This document shows, piece after piece, positions 1 through 6,293 of a DNA stretch of 11,420 nt. Made by a program: the position numbers and the translations under genes. Numbering within the stretch: position 1 is the stretch's first letter; each line of letters opens with the position of its first letter. Source of the DNA: Elusimicrobiota bacterium (GTDB lineage: Bacteria > Elusimicrobiota > Elusimicrobia > UBA1565 > UBA9628); contig JAQUNT010000028.1 in the NCBI GenBank assembly GCA_028717525.1, forward strand, positions 1 through 11,420, read 5' to 3'. The notes under the pieces are model-generated. The model was not told the DNA's origin and did no database searches. It saw only the letters and a program-made list of their open reading frames with translations.

Positions 1-519
1 AACTCGGGCAACGAGCTGGGCGTGGACCTCAACCGCAACTGCGACTACATCTTCGGCGGCGCCGGCTCCTCGGGCTCGCCCTACAGCGACACCTACCGCG
101 GCCCCAGCGCCTTCTCCGAGCCGGAGACCAAGGCCCTGCGCGACTTCCTGGACTCGCGCCCCAACGTGACCACCCTCAACACCTTCCACAGCTACAGCGA
201 CCTGATCATGTATCCCTGGGGGGGCAAGGACGAGCCCATCTCGGACGCCGCCGACCTCAAGGCCTTCAAGGCCATGGCCGGGACCATGGCCCAGATGATG
301 GGCTTCGAGGCCCAGCAGTCCAACGAGATGTACGTGGCCACGGGCGACTGCGCGGACTGGGCCTACGACAAGCACAAGATCTTCGCCTTCACCACGGAGC
401 TGGGCGGCAACAGCTTCTATCCGGGCGCGGCCGAGATCACGAAGGAGGCCCCGGGCCAGATCCAGGCCGCCCTCTACCTCATCGAGTACTCGGACGACCC
501 GCACCGGGCCGCGAGATAG
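1..519 (+). CDS. M14-family zinc carboxypeptidase, C-terminal part (5' end outside window)
   Basis: The frame is open from base 1 to a TAG stop, giving about 172 residues of a larger protein. It carries the downstream half of the peptidase M14 fold: GVDLNRN at residues 8-14 (the Asn-Arg pair that in carboxypeptidases A/B binds the substrate's C-terminal carboxylate), the Y-x-G-x-x-AFSEPET segment near residues 35-46, the third zinc ligand His63 in TFHSYSDLIMYPWG, and the catalytic general-base Glu133 in FTTELGG. The first two zinc ligands (HxxE) must lie upstream. Family members hydrolyse C-terminal residues from peptides and are usually exported, but the region that would show a signal peptide is missing. 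The GTG at base 22 is an internal valine within a conserved motif, not a start. The ORF ends soon after the catalytic domain, so no C-terminal sorting domain is attached. Family assignment is firm; substrate preference cannot be read. Confidence 0.92.
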   Translation, partial: NSGNELGVDLNRNCDYIFGGAGSSGSPYSDTYRGPSAFSEPETKALRDFLDSRPNVTTLNTFHSYSDLIMYPWGGKDEPISDAADLKAFKAMAGTMAQMMGFEAQQSNEMYVATGDCADWAYDKHKIFAFTTELGGNSFYPGAAEITKEAPGQIQAALYLIEYSDDPHRAAR

Positions 520-565
520 CCGGGGCTCAGGCGGCCGGGTCCGCTCACCAAAGCGAGGTGGGAAG

Positions 566-1438
566 ATGGATGAAAGGATCCGCATCGACGCCGCGAGATG
601 CACCTCCTGCGGGCTCTGCGTCAAGGTCTGCTTCCCAAACTACGGGACCGGCCCGGACGGGAAGGTCATGACGAGACCGGAACTGTTCTGCGCGGCCTGC
701 GGCCACTGCCTGGCGGTCTGCCCGGCCGATGCCATCAGCCACCCGCGTGTCCAGTCCGCGGCCTGCACTCCCCTGCGCGAGGCCGACCGCCCGAGCTATG
801 AGCAGTACCTGGGGTTCCTGAGGATGCGGCGCTCGCGGCGCGAGTTCAAGGACCAGCCCGTGCCGCGCGAGGTCATCGCCAAGCTCCTGGCCGCCGGCGC
901 CCAGGCCCCCAACGGCCTGAACCGGCAGAACGTGCACTACACGGTGATCACGGACCGCGCGGTCCTCAAGGAGCTCAGCGCGCGGGTGACGGCCGGGATG
1001 GGCCGCCTCGCGGCCCTGCTGCGCAATCCCGCGGGCCGGTTCTTCTTCCGGCTCTTCCAGCCCCGGGTATACCGTGAGTTGGAGTTCTTCCTGCCCCTGC
1101 TGGAGCAGGTCTCGGCTGGGAAGTTGTCGGGCCGCGACCTGGTCTGCTACGACGCGCCCTGCGCCATCCTGGTGCACACGGCCGCAGCCGACCTGTGCGG
1201 CTGCGAGGACGCGGTCTACGCGGCGGCCAACATCCAATACGCGGCCGAGACCTTGGGCCTGGGGACCTGCGTGGTCGGCTTCATCACCAATCCAGTCAAC
1301 GAGGACAAGGCCCTGCGGGCCCTGGTGCGCCTGCCGGCCGGGCACCGGGTCCAGACCAGCCTGGTGGTGGGCTATCCCCAGTTCCGCTACGCCAAGGCGC
1401 CGCCCAAGGCCGAGCCCCAGGCCGACTACGTCGGCTAG
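566..1438 (+). CDS. Ferredoxin-nitroreductase fusion (two [4Fe-4S] clusters plus FMN nitroreductase domain)
   Basis: The 290-residue protein begins with a bacterial 2[4Fe-4S] ferredoxin module. Cluster cysteines are 12, 15, 18, 22 (CTSCGLCVKVC) and 42, 45, 48, 52 (CAACGHCLAVCP). From about residue 80 it becomes a nitroreductase-family flavoprotein: RMRRSRREF at 86-94 is the typical phosphate-contacting FMN motif, followed by AQAPNGLNRQN, GLGTCVVGF near 230 and the family's C-terminal GYPQFRYAKAPPK. Such fusions are thought to take electrons from ferredoxin-type donors to the flavin in the cytoplasm; the acceptor (nitro compound, quinone, enoate) is unknown. There is no signal peptide or membrane segment. 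ATG 566 is preceded by GAGGTGGGAAG, a usable ribosome-binding site. It follows the peptidase stop by 46 bp and may be co-transcribed with it, though the functions look unrelated. Confidence 0.9.
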   Translation: MDERIRIDAARCTSCGLCVKVCFPNYGTGPDGKVMTRPELFCAACGHCLAVCPADAISHPRVQSAACTPLREADRPSYEQYLGFLRMRRSRREFKDQPVPREVIAKLLAAGAQAPNGLNRQNVHYTVITDRAVLKELSARVTAGMGRLAALLRNPAGRFFFRLFQPRVYRELEFFLPLLEQVSAGKLSGRDLVCYDAPCAILVHTAAADLCGCEDAVYAAANIQYAAETLGLGTCVVGFITNPVNEDKALRALVRLPAGHRVQTSLVVGYPQFRYAKAPPKAEPQADYVG

Positions 1439-1445
1439 GTCCCAG

Positions 1446-1459
1446 CCGGCCTAGGCCGG
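1446..1459. other. Perfect 14-bp GC palindrome after the nitroreductase gene
   Basis: CCGGCCTAGGCCGG is its own reverse complement and lies 7 bp after the stop at 1438. It could form a 5-bp CCGGC/GCCGG stem with a CTAG loop. No T-run follows on either strand, so it is a poor intrinsic terminator. In DNA this GC-rich, short palindromes arise by chance fairly often; functional status is unknown. Confidence 0.25.
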
Positions 1460-1511
1460 AAATCGCCCGGACGAGGCCCCTTCGGCCCAACCCTTGAGAC
1501 GGCCGGCCTGT

Positions 1512-1517
1512 TAACCT
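1512..1517 (+). promoter_or_regulatory. Candidate -10 box (TAACCT) placed for a leaderless transcript of the JAMM-like gene
   Basis: TAACCT fits the TANNNT -10 pattern and ends 6 nt before the ATG at 1524, so the expected start of transcription falls on or next to the start codon. The 14 bases before the ATG have no Shine-Dalgarno sequence. No -35 hexamer is found at 16-18 bp; TTGAGA at 1494-1499 is only 12 bp away. An in-frame TAA at 1512-1514 rules out any earlier start. Confidence 0.35.
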
Positions 1518-1523
1518 TCTCCT

Positions 1524-2624
1524 ATGCTCGCCGCCCTGCTCCTGGCGCTCTGCGTCCCGGCCTTGGCCCAGTCGGATTGGCAGCCGCCCCGCCTGGAACT
1601 GTCCCGGCTCTCGCCCATCACCGGGGCCGCGCCCCTGCATCCCACGGTCATGGAAGCGGCTTTGCCCCGGATGGCGGCCCAGGATTTCCGCGGACTCGGG
1701 GCCGAGGCCGCCCAAGTCCTGTCCTGGATACAGGGCAAGCCCCGCGTGGCCCTGCGCGGCCGGGAAGGCTCCTGGAGCCTCATGGACGACTCGGGCGCCA
1801 GCCTGCCTCTTTCTCCCGCGCTAGGCGCCGCCCTTCAGCACATAGACCAGTACTTCAAGATGGCTCCGGCTACGTCTCACGAGGAACTCAAGGCGGCTTT
1901 GCTCTCTGAGGCCGGAGTCGCCTCCATCGTGGCCCTTTTCGACCGGGCCATCGCGGAACGGGTCGACTCCGGCAAGGGGATCGCGGTCCCTGAGCTCGGC
2001 GGCGAGGCCGCGTTGGACGGAGGCCGCATCATCCTGCACGAGATGCCGGACCTGACCCGGCCCGTGATGCAGCTCATCTCGCGCAGCGCCAAGGACCCCG
2101 AGGCCCTGGCGCGCATCTGCGCGGAGCACGCGGCCGCGGTCGGGGTCCTCGACGAGCACGGCCTCCTGCGGAACCTGCTCAAGCGCATGCCGGAATGGGA
2201 AAAGAGGGGCATCCCCCTCCAGCAGCGCGAGAAGACCTTGGCCTTGACCGTGAGCACCGTGCTCGAGAACGGAGCGGGCACCTACGTCTTCGACCCCGAG
2301 ACCCAGTTCGCCGCGATCCTGGATCAGAGCTGGACCGGACGATACGTGGGCCAGTGGCACACCCATCCTCCGCACCCCGCGGCCGGCGCCTTCCAGGGCT
2401 CGGAAGGCCCCAGCGGCCCGGACATGGACATCGCCGTCGCTTCCGGGCAGAACCTGGTGCTGGCCTTCCAGACCGACGGCTTCGACGCCTACGACCTCTC
2501 CCCGCTCGAGAACGGCCAGCCGGACCTCTCCAAGATCCTCAAGATCTCCTACCGCTCTGCGGCCTGGCGCCGGCACTTCCAGGCCGTCTACGACGCCGCG
2601 TTCAAGGCCGGGCCGCGGTCCTGA
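1524..2624 (+). CDS. Exported protein with JAMM/MPN-type metalloprotease motif
   Basis: The 366-residue product starts with a short hydrophobic signal peptide (residues 1-15, cleavage likely at ALA-QS), although its n-region has no Lys or Arg. Residues about 20-225 resemble nothing I recognise. Near the C-terminus is a JAMM-like motif: GQWHTHPPHP with His279 and His281, then PSGPD with Ser297 and Asp300. This matches HxHP...SxxD, in which two His and the Asp bind catalytic zinc. The spacer after HxHP is 14 residues, against about 6 in the classical motif. The catalytic Glu expected upstream is uncertain; Glu248 (VLENGAG) is the best candidate but is rather close. JAMM enzymes cleave isopeptide or peptide bonds. 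An exported copy points to a periplasmic or secreted hydrolase, but neither activity nor substrate is established. ATG 1524 is forced by the preceding stop codon. It lies alone and converges with the membrane-protein gene, overlapping it by 23 bp. Confidence 0.7.
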   Translation: MLAALLLALCVPALAQSDWQPPRLELSRLSPITGAAPLHPTVMEAALPRMAAQDFRGLGAEAAQVLSWIQGKPRVALRGREGSWSLMDDSGASLPLSPALGAALQHIDQYFKMAPATSHEELKAALLSEAGVASIVALFDRAIAERVDSGKGIAVPELGGEAALDGGRIILHEMPDLTRPVMQLISRSAKDPEALARICAEHAAAVGVLDEHGLLRNLLKRMPEWEKRGIPLQQREKTLALTVSTVLENGAGTYVFDPETQFAAILDQSWTGRYVGQWHTHPPHPAAGAFQGSEGPSGPDMDIAVASGQNLVLAFQTDGFDAYDLSPLENGQPDLSKILKISYRSAAWRRHFQAVYDAAFKAGPRS

Positions 2625-3693
2625 GGCCGGATCTGAGGAGCCGGGCCGCGGCCGCGCACTCCAGCCCGAAGGGAAGGTAGCCCGAGTAGCCCAAGAGCGG
2701 CATCTCGAAGACCTTGAACCTCTGCACGTACGGCACGGAGTACTCCCAGTGGGCCAGGCTGCCGGAGTTCCACAGCTCCCAGAAGAAGCCGCAGACGAGC
2801 GCGGCCAGAGCCGGCTGCCAGATGCCCCGCCAGTCCCCGCGGCCCGCGCCCGCGAAGACCGTCTCCTCCCCGGCGAGCAGGTCCAGGCCGGTGAGGATCA
2901 GGAGCGGCGAGACCCACAGCAGCCAGAACAGGCGGTCCGGCCAGACGCCGATCCCCATGAGTCCCGCGCCCGCAGCCAGGAGCAAGGTCCAGCCCGCGGG
3001 CCGGGCCGGGAGCGCGGCCAAGGCGGGCCAGCCCCGCAGCGGTTCGTCCAGCCGCGGGAAGGTGGCGAGCAGCTCGGCCGTGCCCAGCACCGCGGGCAGG
3101 ACCGTGGCGAAAGGCGGCGTCGCGAAAAGGAAGTACTCCAGGGGGCTGATCCCGGCGATCCCCAGGTAGTACCAGTTCTGGACGAAGCGGTTGAGGTATT
3201 CGAAGGCCCACCAGAATGCGGCGCTCAAGGGGAACAGGGCTAGGAAGAAGCGTGGCCGGCCGAGCAGCAGGCAGCGCCCGCTGCGCCGCAGCGTGAGCGC
3301 GTTGACCACGAGGATGTAGCCCAGCCACAGAGGCGTGAAGGTGTGGCGCTGCAGGCCGCCCATCCAGGGGAACCGGCTCCAGGCCAGCACCCAGGCCCCG
3401 GCGGTCAGGCCGAGGCCCAGCCAGCCCCACCAGGGGAAAGGACGGCGCTCTCCGCTGCGGGCTGGACCGGCCGGGGCCTTGAGGACGCGGATCAGGAAGG
3501 GGCCCGCCACGGCCAGCACCAACGCGGACAAGGCCGCGGACACGGCCCAGGAGAACCCCGCGTGGTGGACGTAGCGGGTGAGCGGGGGGAACTCCAGGTA
3601 GGCGCCTATGGGCAGCCCCGCCAGGGCCGCTCCAGCCAAGGGCAGGCCGGCCAGGGCCGCGGCCAGGACCGCCGGCTTGGACCTGCGAGACAA
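2602..3693 (-). CDS. Uncharacterised polytopic membrane protein with internal duplication
   Basis: The 363-residue product has about ten hydrophobic segments (roughly 8-29, 46-70, 87-106, 119-135, 148-165, 185-210, 233-250, 255-273, 292-308, 340-355), so it is an inner-membrane protein. Two segments look like copies of each other: FEYLN (164-168) followed by NWYY (173-176) and PLEYFLF, and WELWN (305-309) followed by HWEY (315-318) and FEMPLLGYSGYLPFGLEC (329-346). Charged or polar residues (Glu165/Glu306, Asn168/Asn309, Glu186/Glu330) recur at matching places near membrane segments, hinting at a functional site. I cannot name the family or an activity. The start is TTG directly after the response-regulator stop, supported by a GGAAGAGGA ribosome-binding site inside that gene. 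It is the last gene of the minus-strand run, and its 3' end overlaps the convergent JAMM-like gene by 23 bp. Confidence 0.8.
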   Translation of the reverse strand: MSRRSKPAVLAAALAGLPLAGAALAGLPIGAYLEFPPLTRYVHHAGFSWAVSAALSALVLAVAGPFLIRVLKAPAGPARSGERRPFPWWGWLGLGLTAGAWVLAWSRFPWMGGLQRHTFTPLWLGYILVVNALTLRRSGRCLLLGRPRFFLALFPLSAAFWWAFEYLNRFVQNWYYLGIAGISPLEYFLFATPPFATVLPAVLGTAELLATFPRLDEPLRGWPALAALPARPAGWTLLLAAGAGLMGIGVWPDRLFWLLWVSPLLILTGLDLLAGEETVFAGAGRGDWRGIWQPALAALVCGFFWELWNSGSLAHWEYSVPYVQRFKVFEMPLLGYSGYLPFGLECAAAARLLRSGLRTAARP

Positions 3694-4086
3694 CTACGCC
3701 GTCCTCTTCCGTCCCTCGGCCAGCCGCAGGGCGGCCGCGGCCAGTTCCTTGGGGTGGAAGGGCTTGGCCATGTACAGGTCCGCCCCGGCCCCTGCGCCTT
3801 CGGCGCAGGTCGCGGGGGCGGCGCCGGGCGTGACGCTCGCGGAGAGCACGATGACGGGCACGGCGGCCAGGCGCGGGTCGGCCTTGAGCGCCCGGAGGAT
3901 CTCGACGCCGCTGAGGCCCGGCAGGCGCTTGTCCAGGACGATGACGTCGAAGGCCGGGTCAGCCTTGAGCAGGGCCAGGGCGCTCTCCCCGTCGAGGCAG
4001 GCCAGGGCCTCATGGCCGGCGAGCCGGAAGTACTCCACGGCCAGGGCGCTCAGGGAGGCCTCGTCGTCTATGATCAGGACTCGCAT
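3694..4086 (-). CDS. CheY-like single-domain response regulator
   Basis: This is a 130-residue receiver domain with no output domain. Visible signature residues are the acidic pair Asp7-Asp8 (VLIIDDE), phospho-acceptor Asp52 in VIVLDKRLPGLSG, Ser82 (VLSAS) at the conserved Ser/Thr position, and Lys108 in MAKPF. The stretch between Ser82 and Lys108 is slightly long and rich in Ala and Gly. The ATG at 4086 overlaps the kinase gene's 3' end by 13 bp and has GAGG 5-nt upstream, so translation is probably coupled. It presumably receives phosphate from the kinase just upstream and acts through protein-protein contact, or relays phosphate onward. The same frame stays open far upstream as an artefact of high GC, but receiver homology begins exactly at this ATG. 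Confidence 0.93.
   Translation of the reverse strand: MRVLIIDDEASLSALAVEYFRLAGHEALACLDGESALALLKADPAFDVIVLDKRLPGLSGVEILRALKADPRLAAVPVIVLSASVTPGAAPATCAEGAGAGADLYMAKPFHPKELAAAALRLAEGRKRTA
3702..3710 (-). promoter_or_regulatory. Ribosome-binding site supporting the TTG start of the membrane-protein gene
   Basis: On the minus strand this reads GGAAGAGGA, with the core GAGGA ending 8 nt before the TTG at 3691-3693. It lies within the last codons of the response-regulator gene. It is the main argument for accepting the rare TTG start with zero intergenic bases. Confidence 0.6.
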
Positions 4087-6251
4087 GCGGGCCTCGGCGC
4101 CTCGCGGGGCAGGGCGAATTTGAAGACGGCGCCCCGGGACGGCTCGCTTTCCACCCAGATGCGGCCGCCGTGGCCTTCCACGATGTTCTTGCAGATGGCC
4201 AGGCCCAGGCCCGTGCCCGGGGTCTTGCGGGAGATCGGGTCGCCGACGCGGTAGAACTTCTGGAAGAGCTTCTCCTGGGCTTCGGGCGGGATGCCGGGGC
4301 CCTGGTCGGCCACGGCGACCTCCACCGCGGGGCCCGCGGCCCGGCCGCGGACCGCGACTTGGCCGCCGGAAGGGCTGTACTTGACCGCGTTGCCCAGGAG
4401 GTTGACCAGGACGCGGTAGAGCTGCTCCTCGTCGGCCCAGGCCCGCTCGCTGCCCGGGGCGAAGTCCACCAGGAACGACGCCTGGCTGGGATGCTCCTTG
4501 AACAGGACCGCGGCGCGGCGGGCCAGGCCGGGCAGGTCCACCAGGGCCGGCCGCAGGAGCACGCCGCCCGCCTCCAGCCGGGAGATGTCCAGGAAGTTCG
4601 TGACCAGGCGCCCCAGGCGCTGGGACTCGGAGAGGATGATGCCGAGGTAGTGCCGCCGTTGCTCCGGCTGGAGCTCGTCCCAGAAGTCGAAGATGGTCTC
4701 CGCGAAGCCCTGGATGGCGGTCAAAGGCGTGCGCAGCTCGTGGCTGACCAAGGAGACGAACTCGGACTTCATGCGCTCGATCTCCTTGCGCCGGGTGATG
4801 TCGCGGCAGACGCGGACCATGCCGAAGAGCCGGCCCTTCTCGTCGCGCAGGGGGAAGAAGGTGGCCTCCACGGCGACCAGGCTTCCGTCCCGGCGCAGGC
4901 GCACGGTCTCGAAGTTCTTGGGGCAGCCTTCCCGCAGGGCCTGGGCGTCGCTCTCGGCGTGCTCGGCGAGGCGCTCCGGGGGCACCAGGAGCGCCAGGGG
5001 CCGGCCCAGCATGTCCGCCCGGGAGCGGCCGAAAAGCGTCTCCGCGGCCGTGTTCCAGCTCACGATGCGCTCCTCCCCGTCCGTTATGTAGATGGCGTCC
5101 GCGGACTGCTCGGTCACGGCGGCCAGGACCTTCTGGTCCTCCAGGTGCCGCTGCATGAGGCGCGCGTTGCGCAGCAGGCGGCTGATCTCCAGCAGAGTCT
5201 GCTCCAGCTCGGGGTCGCCGGGACGGGGCTCGGGGAGGCCGACCACCAGGGCCCCCAGGCCGCCGCGGTCGCCCTGCAGCGGATAGAGCAGGGGCGCGGC
5301 CGCCCAGCCCAGGCGCCCGCCGGGCGGCGTCAGGAGGCGCCGCTCGGCCAGCGCCCGGGCCGCGAGCGCGGCTTCCTCCGAGCGGGATTCCGCCGCGGTC
5401 CAGGGCCCCTCGCCGCGGCGCGCGGCCAAGGACGGCTGGCCGATGTCGTCGCAGAAATAGACCGCGGCGGACTTGCCTCCGGTCAGCGCCAGGACCGTGC
5501 CGCAAGCGTCGGCCAGGGCTTCGGCGAAGGGTTTGTCCGCGAAGAGCTCCAAGGACATCCGGTTGAGCAGGACCAGCCTCTGGTAGCGCGCGGTCAGGCT
5601 GGGCGCCCCGGCCGCGGACGAGTCCGCGGCCGGGACCGGGGCCGGGACCGGACCTCGGGAGGTCAGCGCGCGCGCCTCCCGGCCGCCGGCGTCCCGGCAG
5701 GCCTGGGCGGCCCGCGCGGCCAGGCGCAGGAGGTCGGCCGGCCCGCCGGAGAGGTCCCGCGTGTGGGAGGCTCCGGTGCTGACCGGCAAGCGCGAGTTGC
5801 GGTGCAGGAGCTCGTGCAGGGACTGCGCGCGCTCCTGCGTGGCCAGCAGGCCGGCCTGGGGCAGCAGCAGGGCCAGGCTGTCGCCGTCGACCCGGCCGAG
5901 CCATTCCGCGGCGGTCTGCCGCGGCCGGAGGACCTCGGCCATGCGGCCCAGCACCTGGGCCGCCAGGGCCTCGCCCTTCTCCCGGCGGATCTCCGCGAGC
6001 CGGTCGGAATGGAACAGGATGAGGCCGGCCTCGGCGCCTCCGGCCAGCTCGCCCTCCAGCAGGCGCCGGAAGAAGCCCGCGGTGAGGACGCCCAGGCCGC
6101 CGTCGAGGACCCCGCTGCGCGCGGCCCGGGCCGGGAAGACCCGGGCCAGAGCCGCCAGCGCGCGCGTCTCCGAGGCGCCGTCCGCGGCTTTCAGCTCGGC
6201 GCAGAGGGCGCGCGCGGCGCTGCCGGCGCCGTCGTCGGAGAGGCCGCTCAC
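4074..6251 (-). CDS. Soluble sensor histidine kinase with degenerate GGDEF, GAF and PAS domains
   Basis: The 725-residue protein has no membrane segment, so it should sense in the cytoplasm. Order: residues about 50-195 resemble a diguanylate-cyclase fold (LTAGFFRRLLEGEL at its start, STGASHTRDL and a helix ending in AGGREA at its end), but the active-site GGDEF loop reads VDGDSL at 121-126. A GAF-like domain follows (about 225-370), then PAS/PAC (about 375-488; SADAIYITD, IVSWNTAAETLFGRS, ending VCRDITRRKEIERMKSEF). HisKA comes next with FVSLVSHELRTPL and phospho-acceptor His504, then a HATPase with N box NLLGNAVKYSP, DQGPGIP, KFYRV and GTGLGLAI. It should autophosphorylate His504 and pass phosphate to Asp52 of the adjacent regulator. 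The start is GTG with no Shine-Dalgarno but a TAGAAT box 6 nt upstream. It follows the Fe-S protein gene by 42 bp. Confidence 0.92.
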   Translation of the reverse strand: MSGLSDDGAGSAARALCAELKAADGASETRALAALARVFPARAARSGVLDGGLGVLTAGFFRRLLEGELAGGAEAGLILFHSDRLAEIRREKGEALAAQVLGRMAEVLRPRQTAAEWLGRVDGDSLALLLPQAGLLATQERAQSLHELLHRNSRLPVSTGASHTRDLSGGPADLLRLAARAAQACRDAGGREARALTSRGPVPAPVPAADSSAAGAPSLTARYQRLVLLNRMSLELFADKPFAEALADACGTVLALTGGKSAAVYFCDDIGQPSLAARRGEGPWTAAESRSEEAALAARALAERRLLTPPGGRLGWAAAPLLYPLQGDRGGLGALVVGLPEPRPGDPELEQTLLEISRLLRNARLMQRHLEDQKVLAAVTEQSADAIYITDGEERIVSWNTAAETLFGRSRADMLGRPLALLVPPERLAEHAESDAQALREGCPKNFETVRLRRDGSLVAVEATFFPLRDEKGRLFGMVRVCRDITRRKEIERMKSEFVSLVSHELRTPLTAIQGFAETIFDFWDELQPEQRRHYLGIILSESQRLGRLVTNFLDISRLEAGGVLLRPALVDLPGLARRAAVLFKEHPSQASFLVDFAPGSERAWADEEQLYRVLVNLLGNAVKYSPSGGQVAVRGRAAGPAVEVAVADQGPGIPPEAQEKLFQKFYRVGDPISRKTPGTGLGLAICKNIVEGHGGRIWVESEPSRGAVFKFALPREAPRPACES

Positions 6252-6257
6252 GGGAGG

Positions 6258-6263
6258 ATTCTA
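6258..6263 (-). promoter_or_regulatory. Candidate -10 box (TAGAAT) for the histidine kinase gene
   Basis: On the minus strand TAGAAT lies in an AT-rich patch (TTTATTATAGAAT) that is unusual for this DNA. It ends 6 nt before the GTG start, which would make the transcript leaderless or nearly so; the intervening CCTCCC is not a Shine-Dalgarno sequence. TATTAT, 5 nt further upstream, is an alternative -10. No convincing -35 element is visible. If real, the kinase-regulator-membrane protein trio can be transcribed apart from the upstream genes. Confidence 0.35.
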
Positions 6264-6288
6264 TAATAAATCGCGGCGCGCTACGCCG
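6262..6288 (-). terminator. Weak intrinsic-terminator-like hairpin between the Fe-S protein and kinase genes
   Basis: On the minus strand, shortly after the Fe-S protein stop codon, CGGCG-TAGCG-CGCCG forms a 5-bp GC stem (6274-6278 with 6284-6288). It is followed by CGATTTATTAT, a T-rich but interrupted tail. The stem is short and the U-tract imperfect, so termination would be partial at best. It overlaps the candidate kinase promoter patch, which itself could explain the AT-richness. Confidence 0.25.
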
Positions 6289-6293
6289 AGGGG

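Noticed and set aside
22..24. GTG as the start of the carboxypeptidase gene
   Set aside because: It encodes the Val of the conserved GVDLNRN motif; the frame is open to base 1 and half of the catalytic domain must lie upstream.
1494..1499. TTGAGA as a -35 box for the JAMM-like gene
   Set aside because: It is only 12 bp from the TAACCT box, too close for a normal sigma-70 promoter; no other -10 lies at 16-18 bp.
5640..5650. GGGACCGGGGCCGGGACCGG direct repeat within the kinase gene as a possible mobile or regulatory repeat
   Set aside because: It encodes the Pro/Val/Ala-rich linker (PVPAPVPA) between the GGDEF-like and GAF domains; a simple-sequence coding effect.
4170..6266. Plus-strand open frame of 698 codons opposite the histidine kinase
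   Set aside because: It mirrors the kinase codons (Leu/Gln/Glu/Arg/Gly-rich), shows no recognisable motif, and lies wholly antisense to a five-domain kinase.
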